DNA of 18,322 nt. Source: Pseudomonadota bacterium. GTDB lineage: Bacteria > Pseudomonadota > Alphaproteobacteria > Rhizobiales > Xanthobacteraceae. This document shows, piece by piece, positions 1 to 7,722 of the stretch (the stretch's first letter is position 1; each line of letters begins with the position of its first letter). The notes under the pieces are model-generated. The model did not search any database, was not told the DNA's origin, and was given only the letters and a program-made list of their open reading frames with translations. The stretch lies in contig JAEWBL010000551.1 in assembly GCA_023391175.1 (NCBI GenBank), positions 1-18,322 on the forward strand. The letters are read 5' to 3'. Both the position numbers and the translations under genes were made by a program.

Positions 1-932
1 AGGTGCAGCGCCTGGTCGATGGCCGAGCCCTGCAGCGCGGATGCGAGCCAGCCGGTGGCCTCCGGCAGCAGCACCATGAACACGGTGCCCATCAGCGAGC
101 CCATGATGGAGCCGAGCCCGCCGATGATGATCATGCCGAGGAACTGGATGGAGAAGAGGATATCCAGCCCTTCGACCGACATGAAGCCCACATAGTGCGC
201 GTAGAGCGCCCCGCCGATGCCGGCATAGAAGGACGAGATGCCGAACGCCATGGTGCGATACTTGGTGAGGTTCACGCCCATCATCTCGGCCGAGAGATAA
301 TGGTCGCGCACCGCGATCAGCGCGCGTCCGTCGCGGCTGCGCATCAGGTTCGTCGCGCCGATATAGCCAACCACCACGAAGAACAGCACCACGTAGAAAT
401 AACGCGCATCCCCGGAAAGGTCGTAACCGAACAGGGTGAAGGGCGCGGCGATGGCGCCGTGGGTGCCGCCGGTGAACCATTCGGCGCGCACGAAGAAGTC
501 CTGCAGGATGAACTGGGCGGCCAGCGTCGCGATGGCGAGGTAGAGCCCCTTCACCCGTGCCGCCGGCAGGCCGAAGATGAGGCCCACCACCGTGGTCCAC
601 AGCCCCGCCAGCACGATGGCGAGAGGCACCGGCACGCCCTTGTCGGCGAGGAAGGCCGAGGCGAAGCCGCCGAAGCCGAAGAACACCGCATGGCCGATGG
701 AGATCTGGCCGGAAAATCCGACCAGGATGTTCAGCCCCAGCGCGGCGATGCCGAGATAGCCGATCTGGATCATCAGGCTCAGCACATAGCGCGAGGCGAA
801 CAGCGGCGCGCAGCACAGGGCCACGATGACGAGGACGATGAAGATCAGCGTCAGCCGCGTCTGGAAGATGGTCTGGTCGGCCTTGTAGCTGGTGCGATAG
901 TCGCCGCACGGCCGCATGGTGGTGAGCGCCAT
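1..932 (-). CDS. livM: Branched-chain amino acid-type ABC transporter permease LivM (C-terminus beyond window)
   Basis: One of the two inner-membrane permeases of a HAAT-family (LIV-type) ABC importer, which would pair with the LivH-like protein encoded just upstream. The visible 310 residues begin MALTTMRPCGDY. A hydrophobic segment near residues 24-40 is followed by the LivM hallmark LNILVGFSGQISIGHAVF (about residues 63-80) and by IGGLGSIMGSLMGTVF near the visible end, in the region of the ATPase-contacting loop. The frame is open to the left edge; LivM proteins are usually about 320-360 residues, so only a short C-terminal piece should be missing. The ATG at 932 lies 4 bases past the livH stop, so translation is probably coupled. 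Context (livG, acyl-CoA ligase, livH) suggests the substrate may be a carboxylate activated to a CoA ester after entry rather than a plain amino acid; that is inference. Family assignment is secure, substrate is not. Confidence 0.93.
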   Translation of the reverse strand, partial: MALTTMRPCGDYRTSYKADQTIFQTRLTLIFIVLVIVALCCAPLFASRYVLSLMIQIGYLGIAALGLNILVGFSGQISIGHAVFFGFGGFASAFLADKGVPVPLAIVLAGLWTTVVGLIFGLPAARVKGLYLAIATLAAQFILQDFFVRAEWFTGGTHGAIAAPFTLFGYDLSGDARYFYVVLFFVVVGYIGATNLMRSRDGRALIAVRDHYLSAEMMGVNLTKYRTMAFGISSFYAGIGGALYAHYVGFMSVEGLDILFSIQFLGMIIIGGLGSIMGSLMGTVFMVLLPEATGWLASALQGSAIDQALH

Positions 933-936
933 GGCC

Positions 937-1830
937 TCAGACCCTCTCGATGTCGCGGGTGCCGAACAGCCCGTAGGGCTTGATCATCAGAATGATGATC
1001 AGGGCGTAGAAGGGGATGATCTCGTAGAGATTGCCCCACTTCAGATACTGGCTGTCCACATACTGCCCGAGGTTTTCCAGAAGCCCGACGATGAGGCCGC
1101 CCACCACCGCGCCGAACACGCTGTCGAGGCCGCCGAGGATGACTGCCGGGAACACCTTGATGCCGAAGTAGGAGAGGGCCGACGACACGCCGTTGACGAT
1201 GCCCACCACCACGCCGGCAACCGCCGACACCGCCGCCGAGATGCCCCACGAGAGCGCGAACACCTGGCGCACCGAGATGCCGAGGGACTGAGCCACCTGC
1301 TGGGAGAAGGCGGTGGCCCGCATGTCGAGGCCGAGGCGCGAATATTTAAAGAACCAGGCGAAGCCCGCCATGATCGCGAGGCTGACGCCCGTGGACATGA
1401 GATAGGCCGTCTGCACCTGCAGACCCAGGATGTTCACCTGCGCCACCGGGAAGATGGGCGGGAACGGCTGGGCGAAGGTGCCGAACATCCACTTCATCAG
1501 CGCCTGGAAGAAGATGGAGAGGCCGATCGTCACCATGATGACGGAGATGATGGGCTCACCGATGAGCGGCCGCAGCACCACCATTTGCACGGCGATGCCG
1601 AACACCATCATGAAGCACACGGCGATGAGGAAGCCCCAGAAGAAGGGGATGTTCCACGCCGTGAGGAGCCACCAGCAGGTCCAGGCGCCGATGAGCAGGA
1701 ACTCGCCCTGGGCGAAGTTCACCACCTGCGAGGCCTTGTAGATGAGCACGAAGCACATGCCGACCACGCCATAGAGCGTGCCGATGATGAGCCCGTTGAT
1801 GATGAGCTGAAGCAGGAGCTGGGATTGCAT
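937..1830 (-). CDS. livH: Branched-chain amino acid-type ABC transporter permease LivH
   Basis: A 297-residue polytopic inner-membrane permease, the partner of LivM. The N-terminus has the family pattern: a first helix with NGLIIGTLYGVVGMCFVLIY (about 12-31), then KASQVVNFAQGEFLLIGAW. The C-terminal part contains AVILGGLDSVFGAVVGGLIV, the LivH segment that contacts the ABC ATPase. Length is normal for LivH (about 290-310). The start ATG at 1830 is preceded by a GCGAGGGAG ribosome-binding site about 10 bases upstream. It lies 43 bases downstream of the acyl-CoA ligase stop and 4 bases ahead of livM, so it sits mid-operon. Nothing is truncated. Substrate cannot be read from the permease; LIV-type systems carry branched-chain amino acids, amides, urea, or aromatic and fatty carboxylates. 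Confidence 0.95.
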   Translation of the reverse strand: MQSQLLLQLIINGLIIGTLYGVVGMCFVLIYKASQVVNFAQGEFLLIGAWTCWWLLTAWNIPFFWGFLIAVCFMMVFGIAVQMVVLRPLIGEPIISVIMVTIGLSIFFQALMKWMFGTFAQPFPPIFPVAQVNILGLQVQTAYLMSTGVSLAIMAGFAWFFKYSRLGLDMRATAFSQQVAQSLGISVRQVFALSWGISAAVSAVAGVVVGIVNGVSSALSYFGIKVFPAVILGGLDSVFGAVVGGLIVGLLENLGQYVDSQYLKWGNLYEIIPFYALIIILMIKPYGLFGTRDIERV

Positions 1831-1873
1831 CAGACGGGCTCCCTCGCGATGAAGTTCAAACAGAAGGTGCCCA

Positions 1874-3823
1874 TCACGCCGCCCTCCTCTTGCCGTCGTC
1901 CTTCACCGGCGGCGGGGCGCCGAGGTCGATGACGTCGAGCTTGGTCTTGATGCGCTGGCGGGTGCCATCCTGGAAGGTGATGGTGGTGTCCACGTCGATC
2001 ACCTTCTGCCCCTCGTACATGGCATCGATGATGGTGCCGTAGCGCTCGTTGATGACGCCGCGCCGCACCTTCCGGGTGCGGGTCAGTTCCCCGTCGTCGG
2101 CGTCCAGCTCCTTGTAGAGGAGGAGGAAGCGGCCGATGCGCTGCTTTTCGGCCAGCGTCTTGTTCACCGCCTCCACTTCCTTCTTCAGCAGCGCGATGAC
2201 TTCGGGCTTGGCCGAAAGATCGGTATAGGTGGTAAAGGCGATGCGGTTCTTCTCGGCCCATTTGGAGACGATGGAGAAACGGATGCAGATGAGCGCCGCG
2301 AGGCTGTCGCGCCCGTCGCCGAGCACCACGGCCTCGGCCACGTAGGGCGAGAACTTCAGCTTGTTCTCGATATATTGCGGCGAGAAGCGGTCGTTGTGGG
2401 AGGTCTTCGCCATGTCGCGGATGCGGTCGATGACGACGAGATGGCCCTTGCCGTTGAAGAAGCCGGCATCGCCCGTGCGCATCCAGCCTTCCTCGGCGAA
2501 GGACTTCTTGGTCTCCTCGTCGTTGCGGAAATACCCGGTGAACATGTTGCCGTGGCGGGTGACGACCTCGCCGAGGCCGTTGGGATCTGGGTCGTCGATG
2601 CGAATCTCGACGCCCTCGAACGGCACGCCGACCGTGTCGAAATCCACGTCGCTTTCCTTGTGCAGCGTGTAGGCGCCGAGCAGCTCGGTCTGGCCGTAGA
2701 GCTGGCGCATGGGCACGCCGAGCGCGAGGAAGAAACGGAAGGTGTCCGGCCCTAGCGCCGCCCCGCCGGTGGCGGCGGATTTCAGGTGCGAGAAGCCGAG
2801 CCGATCCCTGAGCGCACGGAACAGGATGAAGTCGGCGAGCGGCGAGCGGCGGCCCTCGTCCAGCGCCTTCAGGCCGAGCTTCATGCCGAGGTCGAACATG
2901 CCGCGCTTGAGGGCGGAGGAATCCATCATGCGCGAGCGCACGTCGGCGGCGATCTGCTCCCACACGCGGGGGGCGAACAGCACGAAGGACGGGCCAATCT
3001 CGCGCATGTCGGCCATCAGCGTCTCCTGCTCCTCCACGAAGTTCACCTTCATGCGGGAGATGAGTGCCTGACCGAAGGCGTAGATCTGCTCCATGATCCA
3101 CGGCATCTGCAGAACACTGACGTATTCGTCGGTGGGCAGGCGCGGGTCCATTTCCAGATAGGCCCGGCAATGCCGCAGCAGGGCGCCGCCGGTGAGCATG
3201 GCGAGCTTGGGGTGGGAGGTGGTGCCCGAGGTGGTGCAGAGGATGGCCACATCCTCCCCCTTGCCGGCATCCACGAGGCGGTCGTAGGCGGCGGCATCGC
3301 GGGCGGCCACTTCCGCTCCGCGCTTCTCCAGATCCTTGAGCGAGATCAGGCGCGGGTCGTCATATTTGCGGATGCCGCGGGGGTCGGAATAGACGATGTG
3401 CCGGACGGTGGGGATCTTCTCCTCAAGGGAGAGCAGCTTGTCCACCTGCTCCTCGTCCTCGGCGAAGATCACCGCCACGTCCGCATAGGTGACAAGATAG
3501 GCCACCTCGTCGGCCAGCGCATCGCGGTAGATGCCGAGGGACATGCCGCCCAGCGCATGGGCGGCGATCTCGCCCATCAGCCATTCCGGACGATTGTCGC
3601 CGATCAGGCCCACGACGTCGCCGCGGGCGACGCCCAGCGTGGTGAGGCCGAGGGTCATGTCGCGCACGCGGGTCGCGACCTCGCCCCAGGTGTAGGAAAT
3701 CCAGATGCCGAGGTCCTTCTCGCGCAGCCACGTCTCGCCGGCGTGGGCCTTGGCGTTCAGCCGCAGCAGCTTCGGCAGGGTGTCGTGGACCGTGACGTCC
3801 GGATAGGCGGGAACGGGAGCCAT
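1874..3823 (-). CDS. Long-chain fatty-acid--CoA ligase (AMP-forming), FAA1/FadD15-like, within the liv operon
   Basis: ANL-superfamily adenylate-forming enzyme of 649 residues. It would activate a carboxylic acid with ATP to an acyl-AMP and then to acyl-CoA in the cytoplasm. Core motifs are intact: the P-loop TTSGTTSHPK (197-206), YGQTE (376-380), GWMRTGD (446-452), the hinge DRIRDM (466-471), and a C-terminal lysine in ELTRTRKVRR (K585) at the place of the catalytic lysine. The last roughly 45 residues are a basic, poorly conserved tail. I chose the ATG at 3823 (MAPVPAYPDV) because it follows the livG stop by 22 bases with a GAGG-type Shine-Dalgarno; an in-frame start at 3919 would run back into livG and adds low-complexity Arg-rich sequence. 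The gene sits between livG and livH, so ligase and transporter should be made together (vectorial import and activation, inferred). Chain length or aromatic preference cannot be read from sequence. Confidence 0.92.
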   Translation of the reverse strand: MAPVPAYPDVTVHDTLPKLLRLNAKAHAGETWLREKDLGIWISYTWGEVATRVRDMTLGLTTLGVARGDVVGLIGDNRPEWLMGEIAAHALGGMSLGIYRDALADEVAYLVTYADVAVIFAEDEEQVDKLLSLEEKIPTVRHIVYSDPRGIRKYDDPRLISLKDLEKRGAEVAARDAAAYDRLVDAGKGEDVAILCTTSGTTSHPKLAMLTGGALLRHCRAYLEMDPRLPTDEYVSVLQMPWIMEQIYAFGQALISRMKVNFVEEQETLMADMREIGPSFVLFAPRVWEQIAADVRSRMMDSSALKRGMFDLGMKLGLKALDEGRRSPLADFILFRALRDRLGFSHLKSAATGGAALGPDTFRFFLALGVPMRQLYGQTELLGAYTLHKESDVDFDTVGVPFEGVEIRIDDPDPNGLGEVVTRHGNMFTGYFRNDEETKKSFAEEGWMRTGDAGFFNGKGHLVVIDRIRDMAKTSHNDRFSPQYIENKLKFSPYVAEAVVLGDGRDSLAALICIRFSIVSKWAEKNRIAFTTYTDLSAKPEVIALLKKEVEAVNKTLAEKQRIGRFLLLYKELDADDGELTRTRKVRRGVINERYGTIIDAMYEGQKVIDVDTTITFQDGTRQRIKTKLDVIDLGAPPPVKDDGKRRAA

Positions 3824-3845
3824 GGTGCGCCTCAGCCTTGCCGCA

Positions 3846-4694
<849 letters not shown>

Positions 4695-4742
4695 GGTCCC
4701 CTCCCTATCCCGCAACGCGGGTTTGGCTTCTATGAGCCGCTA

Positions 4743-4757
4743 TCTCATATTATGAGA
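4743..4757. promoter_or_regulatory. Candidate operator 1, TCTCA-N5-TGAGA
   Basis: Perfect inverted repeat TCTCAT-ATT-ATGAGA, sharing TCTCA-N5-TGAGA with the site at 4848-4864; centre-to-centre distance is 106 bases. It lies 49 bases upstream of the livG start and overlaps a possible -10 element of the leftward promoter. The partner most likely to bind is the IclR-type fusion protein encoded next door (inference from adjacency and symmetry). Confidence 0.55.
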
Positions 4758-4774
4758 CGCTGATTAATGTCATT

Positions 4775-4788
4775 ATCGAACGACCGTT
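4775..4788 (+). promoter_or_regulatory. Candidate TetR-type operator, site D (WWCGWACGWYCKTT)
   Basis: ATCGAACGACCGTT matches the shared pattern found at 6531-6544, 6680-6693 and 7477-7490. It lies in the livG/fusion-gene divergent promoter, between the two TCTCA-N5-TGAGA palindromes. This would place the liv-acyl-CoA ligase operon under the same regulator as the liu operon, presumably the TetR protein at 6698. Confidence 0.45.
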
Positions 4789-4847
4789 TGAATCTTTCAA
4801 GAGCATCTTTCTGCAATGGAGAAAATTATTGCGGTCCCGCCCAAAAC

Positions 4848-4864
4848 GTCTCACATATTGAGAC
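4848..4864. promoter_or_regulatory. Candidate operator 2, GTCTCA-N5-TGAGAC, abutting the fusion-gene start codon
   Basis: Perfect 6-bp inverted repeat GTCTCA-CATAT-TGAGAC ending at the base before the ATG at 4865. A protein bound here would cover the translation start region and likely the early transcribed region of the fusion gene, which is a common layout for autorepression. It shares its core with the palindrome at 4743-4757. Confidence 0.55.
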
Positions 4865-6496
4865 ATGTCTTCTTCTTCAGATATGGATGCCGCCTCTCCC
4901 AGGGGGGCCCAAAGCCTTTCCCGTGCTGTGTCCGTGCTGCGCGTCGTGGCGGCGGCGCCGACGCAGGGTGCGCGCCTTGCGGATCTGGTGAAGGGCACCG
5001 GACTGTCCAAGGCGACGGCGCATCGCCTGGCAGCCGCGCTCGTCCACGAGGGCCTGCTCGCCTACGATCCGGCCAGTCGATACTATTGCCTCGGCCAGTT
5101 CCTGCTGGATGCCGGAAGCCGCGCGGGCGGGGCGGCAGCCGGCAGCGTGGCCGAAGCCGATCACGCCCCCGACCCGAGCCTGTACCAGCGGCCGGAATAC
5201 CGCGGGGAAGCGATTGCCCTCGCCCATCTGCTCTGCGACCGGCATCTGCCCGGCAAGCGCGCGCATCCGGCCATGATCCACGAAACCGTTTCGGGCCAGA
5301 CATCGGAACTGAGCTTCGGCAAGCTTGCGGAATATTCCGCCCGCTTCGCGCGCGTGCTGGCATCCGTGGGGGTCAGGAAAGGCGACTGCGTGGCAGTCAT
5401 GCTGCCCAAGGGGGTCGAGCTGGTCATCGCCGCCCTGGCCATCTGGCGCGTGGGCGCAGTCTACATGCCGCTGTTTTCCACCTATGCCACGTCGGCCGTA
5501 AACTCACGGCTGGAATCGGGGGAGGTGAAGGCCATCGTCGCAACCCGCACGCTCGTAGACCGGGCTCGAAACTATATAGATTCTTCGACTCCTGTTTTTC
5601 TCATCGAGGGCGAGCAGATCAACCGCATTGACGGTATCGTCAAGCAGTTCTGGTCATCGATTTATTCGACGGAGCCGCTCGATGACGTCGCTGTGTATGG
5701 TGAGAATGATCCATTCATAATGACATATTCGCCCAAATCGATAGCGGCAAAATTGGGCTTGATGATACCGGTGAGGGCGCTGGCTGAATTCGAGCAATGC
5801 ATGCGCGTCGGTCTCGATGTCCGGGACGAGGACGTCTACTGGAACATGGCGGACCAGGGGTGGGAGTACGGGATCTTCTATGGTCTTGTCGGGCCCCTGC
5901 TGATCGGTTGCTCGATCCTGTTCTGCGACGGTCCCTATGACGTGTCACAGGGCTATCGCGTCCTGTCCAAGTTCCGCGTCACCAACCTCACGGCGGCACC
6001 GTCCCAGATCAAGGCGTGGCGGCGCAGGGACCTCACCCGGGCGCCGAACCGGCTCGCGCTTCGGCTGGTTTCGGTCTGCGGAGAGCCGCTGCCGACCGAT
6101 CTCGTGTCCTGGGTCACGCAGAAGCTGGAGGTGCCCCTCGTGAACCAGTATGGGCAGCGGGAAACGGGGATGATCATGGGCATGCGGCATGATCCGCACA
6201 ATCCGGGCTCCCTCGGCCATGCCTCGGTCGGTCGGATCGCGGCGGGGTTTTCCCTCGTGGTTCTCGACCAGGACGGCGCCGTGCTCGGCGCGGGGGCAGA
6301 GGGCACGCTGGCGATCGATGTCCGGCGCTCGCCCTTGTTCTGGTTCCGCGGCTACCGGCAGGACGATCCGGGAACCCAGGCGCGGTTCAGGTTCGGCGAC
6401 GATTATTTTATCCTCGGGGATACCGGCCATATCGATGCGGACGGCTTCGTCCACTACAGCGGGCGCGCATCCCACGCGATTTCCATGCAGGGATGA
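4865..6496 (+). CDS. IclR-type winged-helix domain fused to a degenerate, truncated acyl-CoA synthetase-like domain
   Basis: A continuous 543-residue frame. Residues about 14-86 read as an IclR-family DNA-binding domain: SLSRAVSVLRVVAA, then the recognition region LADLVKGTGLSKATAHRLAAALVHEGLL and a wing ending YYCLGQFLLDAG. From about 113 on it matches the N-domain of acetyl/propionyl-CoA synthetases (ELSFGKLAEYSARFARVL; DEDVYWNMADQGWEYGIFYG; SPLFWFRGY). The enzyme motifs have decayed. The P-loop position, normally YTSGTTGKPKG, reads YSPKSIAAKLG (288-298); the Y-G-Q-T-E motif reads YGQRE (429-433); and the protein stops at residue 543 right after GRAS, so the whole C-terminal subdomain with its catalytic lysine is missing. 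The usual IclR effector domain is also absent. I infer a regulator that uses a catalytically dead synthetase fold to sense an acyl-CoA, acyl-AMP or free acid. A decaying gene remains possible. The ATG at 4865 lacks a clear Shine-Dalgarno; ATG 4883 is an alternative. Confidence 0.8.
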   Translation: MSSSSDMDAASPRGAQSLSRAVSVLRVVAAAPTQGARLADLVKGTGLSKATAHRLAAALVHEGLLAYDPASRYYCLGQFLLDAGSRAGGAAAGSVAEADHAPDPSLYQRPEYRGEAIALAHLLCDRHLPGKRAHPAMIHETVSGQTSELSFGKLAEYSARFARVLASVGVRKGDCVAVMLPKGVELVIAALAIWRVGAVYMPLFSTYATSAVNSRLESGEVKAIVATRTLVDRARNYIDSSTPVFLIEGEQINRIDGIVKQFWSSIYSTEPLDDVAVYGENDPFIMTYSPKSIAAKLGLMIPVRALAEFEQCMRVGLDVRDEDVYWNMADQGWEYGIFYGLVGPLLIGCSILFCDGPYDVSQGYRVLSKFRVTNLTAAPSQIKAWRRRDLTRAPNRLALRLVSVCGEPLPTDLVSWVTQKLEVPLVNQYGQRETGMIMGMRHDPHNPGSLGHASVGRIAAGFSLVVLDQDGAVLGAGAEGTLAIDVRRSPLFWFRGYRQDDPGTQARFRFGDDYFILGDTGHIDADGFVHYSGRASHAISMQG

Positions 6497-6530
6497 CGGA
6501 TGTCCGGCCGCTGGCCCGGCGGGATAAAAA

Positions 6531-6544
6531 ATCGAACGTTCTTT
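6531..6544 (+). promoter_or_regulatory. Candidate TetR-type operator, site A
   Basis: ATCGAACGTTCTTT, containing the 8-bp palindrome GAACGTTC, lies 35 bases after the fusion-gene stop and about 154 bases before the tetR start. Its flanks also resemble site B: both are preceded by CGGGAT(T)AAAAAA and followed by TTTTC/TTTCC and CAA. The likeness of core plus flanks makes chance resemblance less likely. Confidence 0.5.
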
Positions 6545-6679
6545 TCAATCTGGCCAAGCGCCGGCTCTTGTCGCAAGATATCGTTCCAAATGGCGGCCGG
6601 GAAGCTGGTTCGCCATCGCAGTTTCCGTCCGGACCGGGTTTCGACGTCAGTTCCTGCGCCGATTGTGCCGAGTCCGGAC

Positions 6680-6693
6680 CTTGAACGTTCGAA
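6680..6693 (-). promoter_or_regulatory. Candidate TetR-type operator, site C, next to the tetR start
   Basis: Read on the minus strand this is TTCGAACGTTCAAG, again with the GAACGTTC core. It ends 4 bases before the tetR ATG at 6698 and would overlap the ribosome-binding region, which fits autoregulation. The right arm matches the shared pattern less well than sites A, B and D. Confidence 0.4.
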
Positions 6694-6697
6694 GGCA

Positions 6698-7414
6698 ATG
6701 GCGCGCACCATCGGTTCCAACGGCGCACGCACCGCGGAAGCCATCCGGCAGGCGGGCGTCAAGCTCATCTACAGGCACGGCTACGAGGCCATGAGCCTGC
6801 GCCAGCTCGCGGCCGAGGTGGGGCTGCAGTCCGGCTCGCTCTACAAATATTTCGACAACAAGCAGTCCCTGCTGTTCGACATCGTGCGCGACCACATGGA
6901 GGATCTGCTCGCCAAGGCCGAGGCGGACCTCGCCGGGGTGGAAGATCCGCTGGCACGCCTCAAGGTGTTCTGCGCCTTCCATCTGCGCTACCACATGACG
7001 CGGCTTGCCCATGTCTTCATCGCCAACATGGAGATCCGCAGCCTCGACGAGGCGCACCGCGCCGTCGTGGTGGGCCTGCGCCGTCGCTATGAGGGGCTGC
7101 TGGAGGGCATCCTGCGTCAGGGGGTGGAGCTAGGCGTGTTCGAGGCGCGCGAGCCCAAGGTCGCCACCTACGCTATCATCTCCATGCTCACCGGCATCTG
7201 CATGTGGTACCTGCCCGGCGGCCGGCTGAGCCAGGACGAGATCGTGGATACCTACACCGCGCTCGTCATCGGCGGCGTCACGGGCGGGGCGCCGCTTCCG
7301 GCGGCTCTCGAGGCTCCCCTCGCCGCGCCCCTTGCTGCATCGGCGGAACCGCCGGTGCGCGAAAAGCCGGCGCGCAGGGCGGCCGCCGCCATCCCAAAGG
7401 CCGCGCGGGCTTGA
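6698..7414 (+). CDS. TetR/AcrR-family transcriptional regulator, probable local regulator of liu and liv genes
   Basis: A 238-residue cytoplasmic DNA-binding protein. The N-terminal TetR domain is clear: TAEAIRQAGVKLIYRHGYEAMSLRQLAAEVGL with the recognition-helix signature SGSLYKYFDNKQSLL (about 45-59). Residues about 70-195 form the helical ligand-binding and dimerisation half, with no enzyme motif. The last roughly 40 residues are an unusual Ala/Pro-rich tail that is likely disordered. The frame stays open upstream to 6500, but that extension is Arg/Ser-rich and unlike the family, so I chose the ATG at 6698 (MARTIGSNGA), where the TetR domain begins normally. It stands upstream of liuBCDE in the same orientation. 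The effector is probably an acyl-CoA of the leucine/isovalerate or fatty-acid pathway (inference from neighbours); the protein cannot be assigned to a named regulator from sequence alone. Confidence 0.9.
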   Translation: MARTIGSNGARTAEAIRQAGVKLIYRHGYEAMSLRQLAAEVGLQSGSLYKYFDNKQSLLFDIVRDHMEDLLAKAEADLAGVEDPLARLKVFCAFHLRYHMTRLAHVFIANMEIRSLDEAHRAVVVGLRRRYEGLLEGILRQGVELGVFEAREPKVATYAIISMLTGICMWYLPGGRLSQDEIVDTYTALVIGGVTGGAPLPAALEAPLAAPLAASAEPPVREKPARRAAAAIPKAARA

Positions 7415-7722
7415 TGGCGAAGTCGAGCCTGACGCCCGGAATGACAGCGCGAAAGCCCTTGCGCCGGGATTAAAAAAACGTACGATCGTTTCCAAGCCGG
7501 CAGCGACCGGCGCCGAGGGATGACGTCCGAGCCGCCGTGCGCCGTGTTGCGCCGGCATTGGCGCGCCCCTCTGTGCGCCCTGCTGCCGGATCGCGAGAGC
7601 CGGGCTCCTCCAGGGTCGTCCATCCCTGTGGAGACCGTTTCTCTTGAGGCGAGAGGGCGTGCGCAGCCGGCGGATCATCGCGCCGGTGGCCGAGCGCCCG
7701 AGCATTGGGGGCGAGAGCACTC
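7415..7722. other. 308-base gene-free leader between tetR and liuB
   Basis: I see no convincing gene here; the short open frames have no family character and no ribosome-binding site. The only clear signal is site B (7477-7490) inside an A-rich stretch at 7470-7491, which probably marks the liu promoter. From there to the liuB ATG are about 230 bases of GC-rich sequence, a long leader for such a compact operon. I found no riboswitch-like or T-tracted terminator structure in it. Confidence 0.6.
7477..7490 (+). promoter_or_regulatory. Candidate TetR-type operator, site B, upstream of liuB
   Basis: AACG-TACGAT-CGTT is the most symmetrical of the four related sites; the arms extend to AAACG/CGTTT. 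It is embedded in a seven-A run inside otherwise GC-rich DNA, 232 bases before the liuB start, so it likely overlaps the liu operon promoter. Confidence 0.55.

Larger units (their letters stand above)
4695..4864. promoter_or_regulatory. Divergent promoter region between livG and the IclR-fusion gene
   Basis: This 170-base gap is markedly more AT-rich than its surroundings and holds several inverted repeats: TCTCA-N5-TGAGA at 4743-4757, TAATG-T-CATTA at 4765-4775, a WWCGWACGWYCKTT site at 4775-4788, TTGAA-TCT-TTCAA at 4788-4800, and GTCTCA-N5-TGAGAC at 4848-4864. It must contain the livG promoter (leftward) and the fusion-gene promoter (rightward). On the minus strand the first palindrome overlaps a CATAAT/TAATAT element that could serve as a -10 box, but I cannot fix a -35 with confidence. 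No good Shine-Dalgarno stands before the rightward start at 4865. Confidence 0.75.

Noticed and set aside
6474..6600. Frameshifted remainder of the synthetase C-terminal lid after the fusion-gene stop
   Set aside because: I read the downstream bases for the expected D-D-x-I-x-x-x-G-Y-R-I-type continuation and did not find it, so the domain seems truly truncated rather than frameshifted.
6500..6697. N-terminal extension of the TetR protein by 66 residues
   Set aside because: The extension is Arg/Ser-rich and lies over two candidate operator sites; TetR proteins normally start close to the HTH, as from the ATG at 6698.
7447..7478. CCGG-type hairpin followed by an A-run as a terminator of tetR
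   Set aside because: The tract is A on the plus strand, not T, and the stem is interrupted with a large loop, so it would not terminate rightward transcription.
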